This document shows positions 28,101 to 37,800 of a DNA stretch of 64,000 nt, one piece after another. Under the pieces are notes generated by a model that saw nothing but the letters and a program-made list of their open reading frames with translations, had not been told where the DNA came from and made no database searches. The DNA comes from Atopobium fossor DSM 15642. Its GTDB lineage: Bacteria > Actinomycetota > Coriobacteriia > Coriobacteriales > Atopobiaceae. Every line of letters begins with the position of its first letter. The stretch's first letter is position 1. Location of the stretch: positions 157,114-221,113 of the forward strand of contig NZ_KI519553.1 of NCBI RefSeq assembly GCF_000483125.1, in the 5' to 3' direction. The position numbers were made by a program, and so were the translations under genes.

Positions 28101-28671
28101 CGTCAATGTCTTTGTCTTTGATACTGAGGTTTACTCCAACACTGGTGGACAGGCTTCTAAGGCATCTAACTTCGGTCAGGTTGCACAGTTTGCAGCCGCT
28201 GGTAAGGATGTAAAGAAGAAGTCCCTGGCAGAAATTGCCATGAGCTACGGTTATGTGTATGTTGCTCAAGTTGCAATGGGCGCTAACCAGTCTCAGACGC
28301 TCAAAGCAATTGCCGAGGCAGAGGCTTACGATGGTCCTTCTCTGATTATTGGTTACAGCCCCTGCGAGATGCACTCCATCAAGAAGGGTGGCATGCAGCA
28401 TGCGCAGGAAGAGATGAAGAAGGCAGTTGAATGTGGTTACTGGAACCTCTTCCGCTTTAACCCGGAGGCCGAGAAGGGTAAGAAGTTTAGCCTAGACTCC
28501 AAGGCTCCGAAGGAAGGTTACCGTGAGTTCCTTATGAATGAGGCACGTTATGCTCGCCTTACCACGGAGTTCCCCGAGCGTGCAGAAGAGCTTTTTGCCC
28601 GCAATGAGCAGGCAGCAATGGATCGCTATGAGCACTTACTCAAGCTCAAGGAGCTTTACGCTGAGCTATAA
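25132..28671 (+). CDS. nifJ: Pyruvate:ferredoxin (flavodoxin) oxidoreductase
   Basis: A single-chain enzyme of 1179 residues, the normal length. It oxidises pyruvate with CoA to acetyl-CoA and CO2 and reduces ferredoxin, a central step of anaerobic energy metabolism. Pyrimidine-domain start EVAGIYPITPSSPMADHVDQ; two 4Fe-4S motifs, CIQCNQCAYVCP and CMGCHNCANICP; a further cluster Cys in GSCAGCAETSY; TPP-domain GGDGWAYDIGFGGLDH. ATG 25132 is chosen because GAAGGAGAGG lies just before it and the conserved N-terminus (KFKSMDGNEAAAW) follows. Codon use is highly biased, suggesting high expression. A strong terminator follows. Confidence 0.97.
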   Translation: MARKFKSMDGNEAAAWVSYAFTEVAGIYPITPSSPMADHVDQWAARGLKNVFGTPVKVVEMESEGGASGTVHGSLGAGALTTTYTASQGLLLMIPNMYKIAAEGLPAVFHVSARTVATHALNIFGDHSDVMAARQTGFAMLAEGNVQEVMDLSPVAHLSAISGKVPFVNFFDGFRTSHEIQKVATWDFDDLATMLDHDAVQAFRDHALNPEHPAARGSHENGDIFFQHREACNTIYDELPAIVQGYMDKVNKKLGTNYHLFDYYGAPDADRVVVCMGSFCDTLEEVIDYLTAQGEKVGLVKVRLYRPWSVDDFIAALPATVKKIAVLDRTKEPGSIGEPLYQDVVSALYEAGKSELTVVGGRYGLGSKDEPPAAAFSVYDELKKDAPQREFTLGIVDDVTNLSLPMDPDAPNTAAEGTIECKFWGLGGDGTVGANKNSIKIIGDHTNKYVQAYFQYDSKKTGGVTISHLRFGDSPIRSPYYVTKADFVACHNPSYVIKGFKMVRDVKPGGSFLLNCQWSDEEFNKHFPANAKRYVAKNNISIYLIDAIDLAQKVGMGKRTNTVLQSAFFALANVLPASEALQYMKDAAEKSYSKKGQAIVEANWKAIDAGATAFRKFEIPADWVDAADEPSHLTLEGREAIVKQVKELLTPINLMDGDSLPVSAFAHNADGQWELGASQYEKRGTAVSVPHWDETKCIQCNQCAYVCPHATIRPFAMTAEEAAAAPEATRMLDLKMPKDTGYKFGITVSPLDCMGCHNCANICPASALTMVPQEDELDQQPVWDYIYSEVKQKDELFSSKNVKSSQFHKPLLEFSGSCAGCAETSYARLVTQLFGDRMYISNATGCSSIWGNPAATSPFTVTACGHGPAWNNSLFEDNAEHGLGFEIGYESQQNRLVAATQALLESGTVSNEFAEAAKAWMDNRNDNGRSQDVSAAYIAALEANGSDAAKAILADKSFLSKKSFWIFGGDGWAYDIGFGGLDHVLASGRNVNVFVFDTEVYSNTGGQASKASNFGQVAQFAAAGKDVKKKSLAEIAMSYGYVYVAQVAMGANQSQTLKAIAEAEAYDGPSLIIGYSPCEMHSIKKGGMQHAQEEMKKAVECGYWNLFRFNPEAEKGKKFSLDSKAPKEGYREFLMNEARYARLTTEFPERAEELFARNEQAAMDRYEHLLKLKELYAEL

Positions 28672-28700
28672 GTTCTAGCCTGCAACATAGGGTTTGTTAC

Positions 28701-28733
28701 GAACCGGAAGACTTGGTCTTCCGGTTCTTTTTT
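28701..28733 (+). terminator. Intrinsic terminator of nifJ
   Basis: A perfect 12-bp stem (GAACCGGAAGAC and its complement) around TTG, followed by seven T. Confidence 0.95.
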
Positions 28734-28870
28734 GTAAATGAGCATATTTAAATAGGTTATTATGTATCTAAAATAAAACATCGATTTATTTTTGATAATC
28801 TTTATTGTGAGCTTGCTGTTTCTAAAGAAAAGGTAATAGCTTTTATCGGATTCGGTGGGTTGGAGTAGGG

Positions 28871-29323
28871 ATGAAGACACGTGTTCTGAGAATATCTGTC
28901 GCTTTATTTGGTTTGCTTGCTATAGCGGGGATTATCTTTTTGCTTGGAGCGTTACGGGAAGCAAATCATTTTAAAAAAGGAATTATCGACGGGTTTAATA
29001 TTGATGGTGTATATAGAGAGCATCAGAAAATTGGTGGTAACTTTTCCTTTCATACAGAAGGTAATAACCGCTGGCAGATGGTTGATTTTGAAGGAAACAT
29101 TACTAATGGGACTTTTAAAATAGCAGAGGATCCAAACATATTTTTCCTAACTGATGCAGAGGAAAACGAGTATGGTGTTGTTCATTTAGCATATGTATCT
29201 CCTGAGGGAGATCAAGGATACCTATATCTCAAAAATAAGTCTGGCACAGTAATAGTATTTGATAAAGTAAGTAAGCATCCAGGTTTCATGTATGATAACG
29301 GCTCTATAGAATACTTTAACTAA
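28871..29323 (+). CDS. Membrane-anchored hypothetical protein, 150 residues
   Basis: A basic N-terminus and one span (about 9-28) anchor an extracellular domain of about 120 residues that looks beta-rich, with alternating Gly and aromatic residues (GGNFSFHTEGNNRWQMVDF). Start is ATG 28871 behind GGAGTAGGG. It stands alone, with AT-rich flanks. Family not recognised. Confidence 0.6.
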   Translation: MKTRVLRISVALFGLLAIAGIIFLLGALREANHFKKGIIDGFNIDGVYREHQKIGGNFSFHTEGNNRWQMVDFEGNITNGTFKIAEDPNIFFLTDAEENEYGVVHLAYVSPEGDQGYLYLKNKSGTVIVFDKVSKHPGFMYDNGSIEYFN

Positions 29324-29467
29324 AAATGTGCCTTGTCACAGAGGTTCATCCTGTGAGCAATTCAAGCCATAACCACCTTTTACCGGATTTGTTGATGTGT
29401 TTAGCGCGCGACTAATAAAATGAGAGAGTAAAACAGTGCTCATACATGCTTATTAAAGGAGATTTGT

Positions 29468-30520
29468 ATGAAACAGTTGGTTTCTCGTCGTGAAGCGCTT
29501 GGTATATTGGGGGCTAGCTGCTTTTTGACATTGTCAGCTTGCTCTTCTTCTAAAGATGAACGCTCTACTTCCAAAACCAATCAGACTTCCAGTACAGTAA
29601 CGGTGCGCGTAGCCTCTCTTAAGGGGCCAACTGCTATTGGATTGCTTCCCATGATGAAGGATGCCTCTGGTATTCCAACCACAGATATGGCTACTACTCC
29701 TCAAAAGGCTGATGGTATTACCTACTCCTATACCATTTCTGGCGCACCCGATCAGGTACTGCCTCTAATTATCAAGGGCGATGCAGATATTGCTTTGGTT
29801 CCTTCTAATGCCGCATCAGTGCTCTACAACAAAACTAAGGGTGGTGTGCAGGTTATTGATATTAATACCTTGGGTGTATTGTCTGTGGTTACGGGCGATA
29901 CTTCTGTAAACACCTTTGCTAATCTTGAGGGTCGTACAGTATACATGGCGGGTCAAGGCGCGAGTCCCGAGTACACCTTCCGCTACCTGCTTAAGCAGGC
30001 TGGCCTTACAGATAAAGTTACTTTGGAGTTTAAGAGTGAACATACCGAATGTGTGGCTCTTCTTGCGTCCGATCCTAAAGCTGTAGCAATTCTTCCGCAA
30101 CCTTTTACTACCGCTGCTTTGGCCAAGGATACCAATCTTAAAGCTCCTATTGCTTTGGTTGATGTATGGAATGAGTATGCTAAAGATTCTGGCAGTCAAT
30201 TTGTTACGGGCGTAACGGTAGTGCGCAAAGAATTTGCTCAGCAGTATCCCGATGCCATCGTAGATTTTCTCGACCGACATAGTCGTTCGGTTCATGCTGT
30301 TAATGAGGACCCTGTATCTGCGGCTCAACTTGTTGTTGAAGCAGATATTGTTCCTAACGAGAAAATAGCCCAAGCTGCAATTCCTGGATGCAATATTGTG
30401 TGCGTGACGGGCGGCGAGATGAAAAAGGCCTTGTCTGGTTACCTCAGTGTGCTTCACGACTTTGATTCTGCTTCTGTAGGTGGTAGTCTGCCTCAGGACA
30501 ATTTTTATTACAGTATCTAA
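29468..30520 (+). CDS. ABC transporter substrate-binding lipoprotein (SsuA/TauA/NMT1-like)
   Basis: 350 residues. The signal peptide ends in a lipobox (LTLSAC), and it also carries a twin-arginine-like SRREAL, so it may be a Tat-exported lipoprotein. The mature part contains VASLKGPTAIGLLPMMKD near the N-terminus and AIVPSNAASVLYN-like binding-site segments (here ADIALVPSNAASVLYNK). This fold binds sulfonates, nitrate, bicarbonate, thiamin precursors or similar small ligands. Start is ATG behind AAAGGAG. The fused permease-ATPase follows, so the two genes appear to make a complete importer. The ligand is unknown. Confidence 0.88.
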   Translation: MKQLVSRREALGILGASCFLTLSACSSSKDERSTSKTNQTSSTVTVRVASLKGPTAIGLLPMMKDASGIPTTDMATTPQKADGITYSYTISGAPDQVLPLIIKGDADIALVPSNAASVLYNKTKGGVQVIDINTLGVLSVVTGDTSVNTFANLEGRTVYMAGQGASPEYTFRYLLKQAGLTDKVTLEFKSEHTECVALLASDPKAVAILPQPFTTAALAKDTNLKAPIALVDVWNEYAKDSGSQFVTGVTVVRKEFAQQYPDAIVDFLDRHSRSVHAVNEDPVSAAQLVVEADIVPNEKIAQAAIPGCNIVCVTGGEMKKALSGYLSVLHDFDSASVGGSLPQDNFYYSI

Positions 30521-30561
30521 ATGCAAGCACGTGATACATGTCTTTGAGCTCAAGGAGAGCC

Positions 30562-31995
30562 GTGCAAAGTTCTGAGAAGCACAATGTAATTGGTGTACTT
30601 TCTGGCGGGATACTGGTGCGCATTGGTGCGGTTGCACTTTGGCTGGTGGTTTGGCAGTTTGTGGCCAGCGTTATTGGAAATGACCTCATTTTGGTAGGTC
30701 CGCTTGTTGCTGTCGAGCGCTTAGTGCACATTATGGTTTCTGAAACCTTTATACCTGTGGTGAGTTTCTCATTTGTACGTATTGCTCTTGGCTTTTGTAT
30801 AGCGTTTGTAGTTGCCTGTGCTTTAGGTGTGGGGGCATCTTACTCAAAGTTGCTCAAAATGGTGCTTCAACCAGTGGTTTCCATGCTTAAAAGCACTCCT
30901 ATTGTGTGCATTATTGTTGTGCTGCTTATATGGGTTGGCTCGGCAAGCGTGTCGGGTATAGCGGTGTTTTTAGTTGTATTTCCTGCAATCTATCTAGCAA
31001 CACTGCAGGGTATAGAGAGTTCTTCGCATGACATGCGATGCTTGCTTGAAGTGTTTGACGTGGGTCTAGTACACCAATTTTTGGTTGATGGGTATCAGCA
31101 GGTACTTCCATACTTGATTGCTACGAGCAAAAATGCCTGCGGCATGGCTTGGAAGGCTGGTGTTGCTGCAGAGTTAATAGGAACACCTGCAGGCTCTATG
31201 GGTCTCTTCATTTACCAAGCAAAGTTGCTGTTTGAAGTGGGGGATGTTTTTGCGTGGACTATAGCCATAGTAGCGCTTTCTTGGTTTAGCGAGAAGTGTT
31301 TTGTATGGCTGCTTACGCAATCTGGTACGTGGGCATTGCGTTTGGCTCTTCCAAGATATGTTGAGACTGCTTATATTGACAAAGCTGATGCTAAGACGCT
31401 GGTACATTTTCAAAAAGCAACCCTCGGTTATGATGGCAATGCTACGGCAACTGATTTTGATTTCACACTAAACATGGGTAATCGTGTTGTGGTTTGTGAC
31501 CCTTCCGGTACAGGTAAAACTACGCTTATTAATACCATTGCGGGAATAATTCCGCTTATACAGGGCCAAATGAACAGTGCTTCTGAGTTGCGTATTTCTC
31601 TTATGAGCCAGCAGAGCTTACTTATAGAAGCACTGTCTGCTGTACAAAATGTTCAACTAATATGCGGTGCACGTATAACAGAGCATGATATTCGTGCAGT
31701 ATTGAGCGAGCTCTTGTCACAAGATGAGACGAGTGATCTTCTAGATAAACCAGTATGCCAATTGTCTGGTGGACAGAGACGTCGAGTTGAGCTTGTGCGA
31801 GCGCTGTTACATGATTCACAGCTGGTATTGCTTGATGAACCCTTCTCATCATTAGATGCGGCAGCGCATGAACATGCTGCTCAATTTGTGTTAAAGCATT
31901 TGCATGGGCGTGCTTTACTTGTGGCTTCTCATGCTACAAAAGAAGCGCAGTTGCTTAATGCAACCGCGCTTGAGCTTTTTAATAACAAACCTTAA
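30562..31995 (+). CDS. Fused ABC transporter permease-ATPase (SsuC-SsuB-like single chain)
   Basis: About 477 residues from GTG 30562, chosen because AAGGAG lies just upstream (an earlier in-frame ATG at 30538 has none). Residues about 10-265 form a BPD-type permease with about six spans. Residues about 290-477 are an ATPase: Walker A region DPSGTGKTT, Q-loop SLMSQQS, signature LSGGQRRRVELVRAL, Walker B LVLLDEPFSSLD and switch His in VASHATKE. The first Gly of Walker A is replaced by Asp, and the ATPase is short (about 200 residues). In this family permease and ATPase are normally separate polypeptides. No frameshift is visible; the fusion is one continuous frame. Confidence 0.88.
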   Translation: MQSSEKHNVIGVLSGGILVRIGAVALWLVVWQFVASVIGNDLILVGPLVAVERLVHIMVSETFIPVVSFSFVRIALGFCIAFVVACALGVGASYSKLLKMVLQPVVSMLKSTPIVCIIVVLLIWVGSASVSGIAVFLVVFPAIYLATLQGIESSSHDMRCLLEVFDVGLVHQFLVDGYQQVLPYLIATSKNACGMAWKAGVAAELIGTPAGSMGLFIYQAKLLFEVGDVFAWTIAIVALSWFSEKCFVWLLTQSGTWALRLALPRYVETAYIDKADAKTLVHFQKATLGYDGNATATDFDFTLNMGNRVVVCDPSGTGKTTLINTIAGIIPLIQGQMNSASELRISLMSQQSLLIEALSAVQNVQLICGARITEHDIRAVLSELLSQDETSDLLDKPVCQLSGGQRRRVELVRALLHDSQLVLLDEPFSSLDAAAHEHAAQFVLKHLHGRALLVASHATKEAQLLNATALELFNNKP

Positions 31996-32004
31996 TAACA
32001 AACC
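31979..32004. repeat. 13-bp tandem duplication at the stop codon of the fused ABC gene
   Basis: TTAATAACAAACC occurs twice head-to-tail (31979-31991 and 31992-32004). The TAA stop at 31993-31995 falls in the second copy. It looks like a recent slippage duplication in the 30-base gap between convergent genes. Confidence 0.85.
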
Positions 32005-32024
32005 AATGGATGCATAAAACCTAA

Positions 32025-34190
32025 TTAGCGGTTGGTGGCAAGCGCACACGTTAAAGCTGGACTCAGTTCACCTTGAGCCAAAATGGTTACTTGATGCATG
32101 GCACGGCTAATAGCTGTATACAAGCGACGACGAGATAAATCTGAGTTGTCATATTCGGTCGCTTGCGCATCTGGGATGATGACCTCATCAAATTCCAATC
32201 CCTTTGCTAAGGCTAGGTCAATGAGAATGACTCCTTCTTTAGGTAGAGGTTCATTATCATGTATTCGCAAGACGCTATCACCAAGTTGTTTGGCCATCCA
32301 AGAAGCGCGGTCTTTATGAGCGCAAATTACTGCAGTTAAACCATCACGCTCATGAGCCTGAGCTACCGCCTTGCGTAGTCGCGTCACATATTCGTTGGTA
32401 TTCTCGATAGCCATGATTTGCGGCTCAATGCCAGGACGATGCACGGAACTTAAGGTGCGCTGCTCATCGGGATCAAGTAGGCTTGCAAAAAGCTGTGTGA
32501 TCTCAGGGGAAGAGCGATAGCTGGTAGTGAGCTTGATGTCCTCAATGGAGCCATGACTTTGTGTAAAAATAGCCTTAAGCTCATCAAAGCTAGCGGTACC
32601 TTCAAAAATGGCTTGGTGTTTGTCACCAAGTAGCATGAAGTGCGCGCGCTTAAAGTAGCGTGCCAACACAATAAGTTGCGTTGCTGTGTAATCTTGCACC
32701 TCGTCGATAAGCACAAAGCGCGCGTCACGAGCGTTTGCACCGGTAATAAGCATCTTGAGATAAAGCCACTCTGCTGCTGTGAGATGGTCTGTCTTAAGCA
32801 TACGCATACCAATACGGTCAAAGCGCAGCCAATTTGCCTGCTCAACCTCTTCATGTGCGTCCGAGAAAAGTAAATCTACATAGCGTTTAGCATATGCTTG
32901 AGTTTCTTCGTCGTTAACGGGATTGAGGGATTCTCCAAACAGTTCTACCTGCTCTTCTAAGGTAAGGGACAGCATCTCTTCTTGAAGATCTTCATTTTTG
33001 GCTAATTGGCCCATGCGGCGATTAAGACGCTCGTGCAGTTCGTCCTTGGTAAGTGCAATAAGCTTGGGGCTAGGAGGAAACTGAGAAAACTTTGCAAGTG
33101 CAGATGCAATTTGCTGCGGCTTAAGCAATACCGTGTCATGCATGCGGATTTCTTTGAAATCCTCATTTTGAAAATGTAAATCTTTTAGTGCAAGCTCGAG
33201 AGCTTTTAATGACTCTGGAGAATCGCTTGCACCAGAATTACGCTCAGAAAGGCCAAGCTTTGACATGAAGCTTTTCCAAGTAAAGACCTGTGGGTTTGAC
33301 TCACCAAGCGAGGGGAGTACCTGATCTATATAGGATTCAAAAACGCTATTAGGGGTAAAGAGATATACCTGATCAGGGCGTAGCGTTTCTCTTTCTTGAT
33401 AGAACAAATAAGCAATGCGTTGGAGCAAGACAGAAGTTTTGCCAGAACCTGCAATGCCGTCTACCAGCAAAGCGGGTACATCCTCATGTCGGACAATTTG
33501 GTTTTGTTCACGTTGAATAGTTGCCGTGATGGCCTGGAGTTTTTCGGAATGATGCCTCTTAAGGGAGTTGAGCAGCATGGAATCTTGGATGGCTACGGTG
33601 GTGTCAAAATAGTTATGTAAGATGTTACGGGAGATATCGTACTGACGACGCAGCTCAAGAACAACCTTGCGTTCCTTACCGTCTACAAGGTAGGATGTCT
33701 CGCCCATTTGTTGATTGTAGTAGGTTTCTGCAACAGGAGAACGCCAGTCCACAATGAAGGGACGGCGTGCATCATCCGTAACACCAGCGGCACCAATATA
33801 GATGTCACGTGCAGGACGATTAGGCCGCATTTGTAGGCGGACCATAGCAAAATAGGGGCGTTGGAGTGCCAAAAGAATACGACGTAGTTTGTCTACCGAG
33901 AAATCATGGTATTGGTTATAGGCATCAATAACGGCATTGAGCGTCTCAATGGCAGCTAAGGTTTCCATAGTTTCATCGGCACCACCAAAGTCTACACGAA
34001 TCTCGTCCGAAAGATCACGTAGGTCTTTAGCTGCGCCTTCATGAGCAGTTTCTAGCTCTGAACTTAAGGCATCCCGTAACTCTACCAGCTTGTTGTAGGT
34101 TTGAGTGAGATGCTCTTGCTCTGCAATAAATATAGGATCCTGATTGGAGTTGTGATCAGGAGTATTTGCATCAAACATATCTTGGGACAT
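32025..34190 (-). CDS. helD: HelD-type ATPase (RNA polymerase recycling factor / UvrD-like)
   Basis: 721 residues. An N-terminal coiled-coil arm (about 20-110), then IVDWRSPVAETYYN, a HelD hallmark, Walker A GIAGSGKTSVLLQR, Walker B VLIDEVQDYTATQ, and late motifs SYRSSPEIT and GLEFDEVIIPD / RRRLYTAISRAMHQ. HelD proteins bind RNA polymerase and pry it off DNA and RNA. The arm and length fit better than a DNA helicase. It is in a minus-strand group with engB and the EIIA-helicase fusion, all acting on nucleic acid or ribosomes. Start ATG sits just before engB's stop-side gap of 14 bases. Confidence 0.88.
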   Translation of the reverse strand: MSQDMFDANTPDHNSNQDPIFIAEQEHLTQTYNKLVELRDALSSELETAHEGAAKDLRDLSDEIRVDFGGADETMETLAAIETLNAVIDAYNQYHDFSVDKLRRILLALQRPYFAMVRLQMRPNRPARDIYIGAAGVTDDARRPFIVDWRSPVAETYYNQQMGETSYLVDGKERKVVLELRRQYDISRNILHNYFDTTVAIQDSMLLNSLKRHHSEKLQAITATIQREQNQIVRHEDVPALLVDGIAGSGKTSVLLQRIAYLFYQERETLRPDQVYLFTPNSVFESYIDQVLPSLGESNPQVFTWKSFMSKLGLSERNSGASDSPESLKALELALKDLHFQNEDFKEIRMHDTVLLKPQQIASALAKFSQFPPSPKLIALTKDELHERLNRRMGQLAKNEDLQEEMLSLTLEEQVELFGESLNPVNDEETQAYAKRYVDLLFSDAHEEVEQANWLRFDRIGMRMLKTDHLTAAEWLYLKMLITGANARDARFVLIDEVQDYTATQLIVLARYFKRAHFMLLGDKHQAIFEGTASFDELKAIFTQSHGSIEDIKLTTSYRSSPEITQLFASLLDPDEQRTLSSVHRPGIEPQIMAIENTNEYVTRLRKAVAQAHERDGLTAVICAHKDRASWMAKQLGDSVLRIHDNEPLPKEGVILIDLALAKGLEFDEVIIPDAQATEYDNSDLSRRRLYTAISRAMHQVTILAQGELSPALTCALATNR

Positions 34191-34204
34191 ATAACCTATT
34201 TTCT

Positions 34205-34795
34205 TTAGTCTTCTTCAATAGCGTTAGCAATAAAGCGCTTGAGCTCATCAATGCCCTGCCCTGTTTCGGAAGAGGTAATTACCAGAGCCATACGATCCAA
34301 GCCAAACTGTTTAGCAAGGGTATTGGCCTGTGCATGTTGTTTAGATTTACTGAGCTTATCTGCTTTGGTAAGGGCGACTATAAAAGGAATTTGGTTTGCC
34401 GCAAGGAACTGCAGCATTTGCATATCCAACTTTTGCGCATCGTGACGAATATCTACTAAAGCAATAACCAGGTTAAAGCTACGATTATCGCTAAAATAAC
34501 CATCAATGAGATCCGCCCAACGTTGGCGTTCACCCTTATTTACCTTAGCAAAACCATAGCCAGGAAGATCTACAAAGCGGATACCGTCAGCCTCAAAAAA
34601 GTTGATATTTGCTGTTTTACCAGGCTGAGAAGAAACTCGGGCGAGTGCTTTACGACCAAAGAGCTTGTTGAGCAACGAGGACTTACCTACATTGGAGCGA
34701 CCGGCAAAAGCAACTTCTGGAGTGGTGGACTCAGGAAGTTGTTGAGTGGTGCCAAATGAGGCTTCGTAACGTGCATTTTGATAGTTAATAGCCAT
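34205..34795 (-). CDS. engB: Ribosome biogenesis GTPase EngB/YsxC
   Basis: 196 residues with GTPase motifs in order: G1 GRSNVGKSSLL, G3 DLPGYGFAKV, G4 TKADKL and a short G5 near VITSSETGQG. The family assists large-subunit assembly. Start is ATG 34795 behind GAGAGGACC. HelD follows 14 bases later, and the helicase fusion lies upstream with a 54-base gap. Confidence 0.95.
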   Translation of the reverse strand: MAINYQNARYEASFGTTQQLPESTTPEVAFAGRSNVGKSSLLNKLFGRKALARVSSQPGKTANINFFEADGIRFVDLPGYGFAKVNKGERQRWADLIDGYFSDNRSFNLVIALVDIRHDAQKLDMQMLQFLAANQIPFIVALTKADKLSKSKQHAQANTLAKQFGLDRMALVITSSETGQGIDELKRFIANAIEED

Positions 34796-34849
34796 GAGGT
34801 CCTCTCAGATGCAGGCAGAACATTAGATATGTAATTTTACCAGCGAATA

Positions 34850-37800
34850 TTAGCTGTGCTGCACATCCTCAAAAAAGCCCACACGATAGTTGGTAAAGAT
34901 AGCCGTTGCTTCTTCTTGCGTAGCATCCAAATCTACATCCGCCCAAATACCAAAGTCATGATCATCTTTGGGGTCACTAAAGATTTGATGAACATGCCAT
35001 ACGCGTTTGGTTTTCTCATCAGATTCATCTATTTGAAGATAGGCAACAGAGCGAGCATCTGCATCTAACAAGATGTCATCGTGCGCTTCAAAGTAGGTAT
35101 CCAATGCATGTTGCCATATAGCCTCGCGCCATCCCCAATCTGTATCAAGCTCACCAAGCTTATCGGTACGCCCAAAAGCTGCTAAACGTACTCGTGCGAA
35201 CAAAGCGTTACGAACAAGGAGGGTAGTGCCACGACGATCTACAACTACCACATCCGAGGCATTGGGTGCAGCAAGATCTGCACCCTGATTCAAAGAGCTG
35301 TCAGAAGACCACTCATCAATTAGACTGGAATCTGTGGTGCGTACTACGATGGAAAGCCAGCTAATAATGTCATCAAGACGCTCATTTATGAAGCTTGTTG
35401 GAATGGTATGAGCCAATATACGATATGCGTCAGACAGGTAACGCAGTAGTGTGCCTTCAGAGCGAGAGAGCTTGTAGTAACTAATGTAGGTCTTGAAGTC
35501 GTAGGCAGACTCTACCATTTCGCGCAGTACGCTTTTGGGAGCCAAGGCATAGTCTGCTGCCCAGGGAACCTTCTCGCAATAGCTTGCAAAAGCTTGATTG
35601 AGCAGATCTTCTAAAGGTTTGGGATAGGAAATTTCTTGAACGCGTTCCATGCGCTCGTCATAGTCTATGCCTTCTGCTTTCATGGCAGTAAGTGCCTTAA
35701 CTCGTGCTTCCTTTTCTTGTGCACGCAGTATTTGGCCAGGGTTATCCAATGTAGCTTCAATCATGGAAATAAGGTCTAAGGCATAGCCAGGCTCTTCTGG
35801 ATCAAGCAATTCGAGCGCTGCAAGCATAAAGGGCGAGAGGGGCTGTGTAAGTAAGAAATTATCCGGTAAGTTTGTCTCAAGCGTATAGTTGGCAGGACCA
35901 AGAGGCATATCTGCAGGAGTATCGCGAGAAATTACCTGTGCATCCAACAAGGTTGCCAGCACCTCATCTATGCGCTGCGAAAGCTCTGCCTTTTGTAGGT
36001 CTGACTGCGCAGAATCATTCACGAGCGCATGTAGGCGAGTCCATGCATCTCCGCCCTGCTCCACCTCTGCCAACACCATGGAATTGGTAATTTTAAGACG
36101 GGGCATAAGTGCTTCTGGCGTGGCCTCAATCAAGCGTTCAAATGTTTGACCATTCCAACTCACAAAGTCTTTGGGAGGTGTTTTGGTTTTTATTTTTCGT
36201 GCTTTTTTGGGATCTCCAGCAGCTTTGAGCAAAGCGCGTGCACGTTCAATATCGTATTCATTTGCTTGAGCAATAACGCGACCTTCAGTGTCGAAGCCGG
36301 AGCGGCCAGCACGTCCAGCAATCTGGTGGAATTCACGTGCATTAAGACGGCGCATATGGCGGCCATCAAATTTGGTGAGCTGGGTGAGTAAAACGGTGTG
36401 AATGGGCACGTTAATACCTACACCTAAGGTGTCTGTGCCACAAATAACGGGAATGAGTCCTTGCTGTGCAAGGCGTTCTACCAACAAACGATAGCGTGGC
36501 AACATTCCAGCATGGTGTACTCCAACGCCTGTAAGCAGTAAACGTTTTAGTGTTTTGCCAAAAGCAGTGTTAAAACGGGCACCTTTAAGGGCATCTTTGA
36601 GTTGTTCTCGCTGATCTTTAGTAGAAACGCCATAGCTGGCCAGCGCCTGAGCGCTTTTAACAGCAGCTTCTTGCGAGAAATGCACAATGTATAAAGGAGC
36701 ATCGCCATCGCGTAGCGCAAGCTCTACGGTAGCCTCCAAGGGTGTTTCGACAAACTCATAAGACAAAGGTACAGGGCGCGGTGCGTTCAATACAAGATCT
36801 ACCTTGCGTCCTGTGTGTTTTGTAAGAGATTGTGCAATGTTGGATACGTCTCCCAGTGTGGCGCTCATAAGTAAAAACTGTGTATGGGGAAGGGTGAGCA
36901 AGGGCACCTGCCAGGCCCATCCACGTTCAGGATCGGCGTAATAGTGAAATTCATCCATGACTACGCAGCCAATGTCTGCCTTATCGCCAAAGCGCAGTGC
37001 GTCTTGTGCGAGAATCTCTGCAGTGCAGCAAATAATAGGTGCTTCTGCATTAATGACAACGTCGCCGGTAATCATGCCAACATTGTCCTTGCCTAGGACA
37101 TCGCACAATGCAAAGAACTTCTCGGAAACCAGTGCTTTAATAGGAGCGGTGTAATATGCACGACGATCTGTGCATACGGCAATAAAGCACATACCAAGTG
37201 CCACTAACGACTTGCCCGAACCTGTTGGTGTACCCAAAATCACATGATTACCTGCGGCAATACTCAGAAGAGCTTCCACTTGATGATCCCATGGGTCTAT
37301 GTCTTGATCCGTTGTCCAATCCAGATAAAGATCTAAGGCCTCATCTGTAGGAATATTTGCGTAGCTTTGATCATCAGGCCAAGGAATGCGATCTCCCAAT
37401 GTTGGCTGTGGGGCGCGCGAGGATGGTTCAACATTGCTGGTGGAATCTGTAGCATGTTGCTTTGTAGGGATAACAAATGCACTAGAGTTGACTTCTAAAA
37501 ATTTTTCTTTCTGCTGAGTATTGCGACGTGGTTGTAAGTAAATTTCATCTTGAGCAGCACATATGCCTGCGCCACTTGTGACTACCACCATAACTGTAGG
37601 TTTGCGTCCAGATTTTATAATAGCGGCGATATCTGCATGGAGCAGTACATCTCCCATCTGAACAATGTCTCCCACCTGTACCTGTACAAGGAAGGGTTTG
37701 CCGTCCAGTTCTACGGTATCTATGCCTACATGCACCAGTATTTCTAAGCCGTAAGTGCTACGAATGCCTACTGCATGGCCTTGTGCAGCAACAGCGGTAA

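Noticed and set aside
29324..29467. Thiamin (TPP) riboswitch upstream of the NMT1-like lipoprotein
   Set aside because: The CTGAGA-type core is absent; only a short hairpin with arms TCACAG/CTGTGA is seen.
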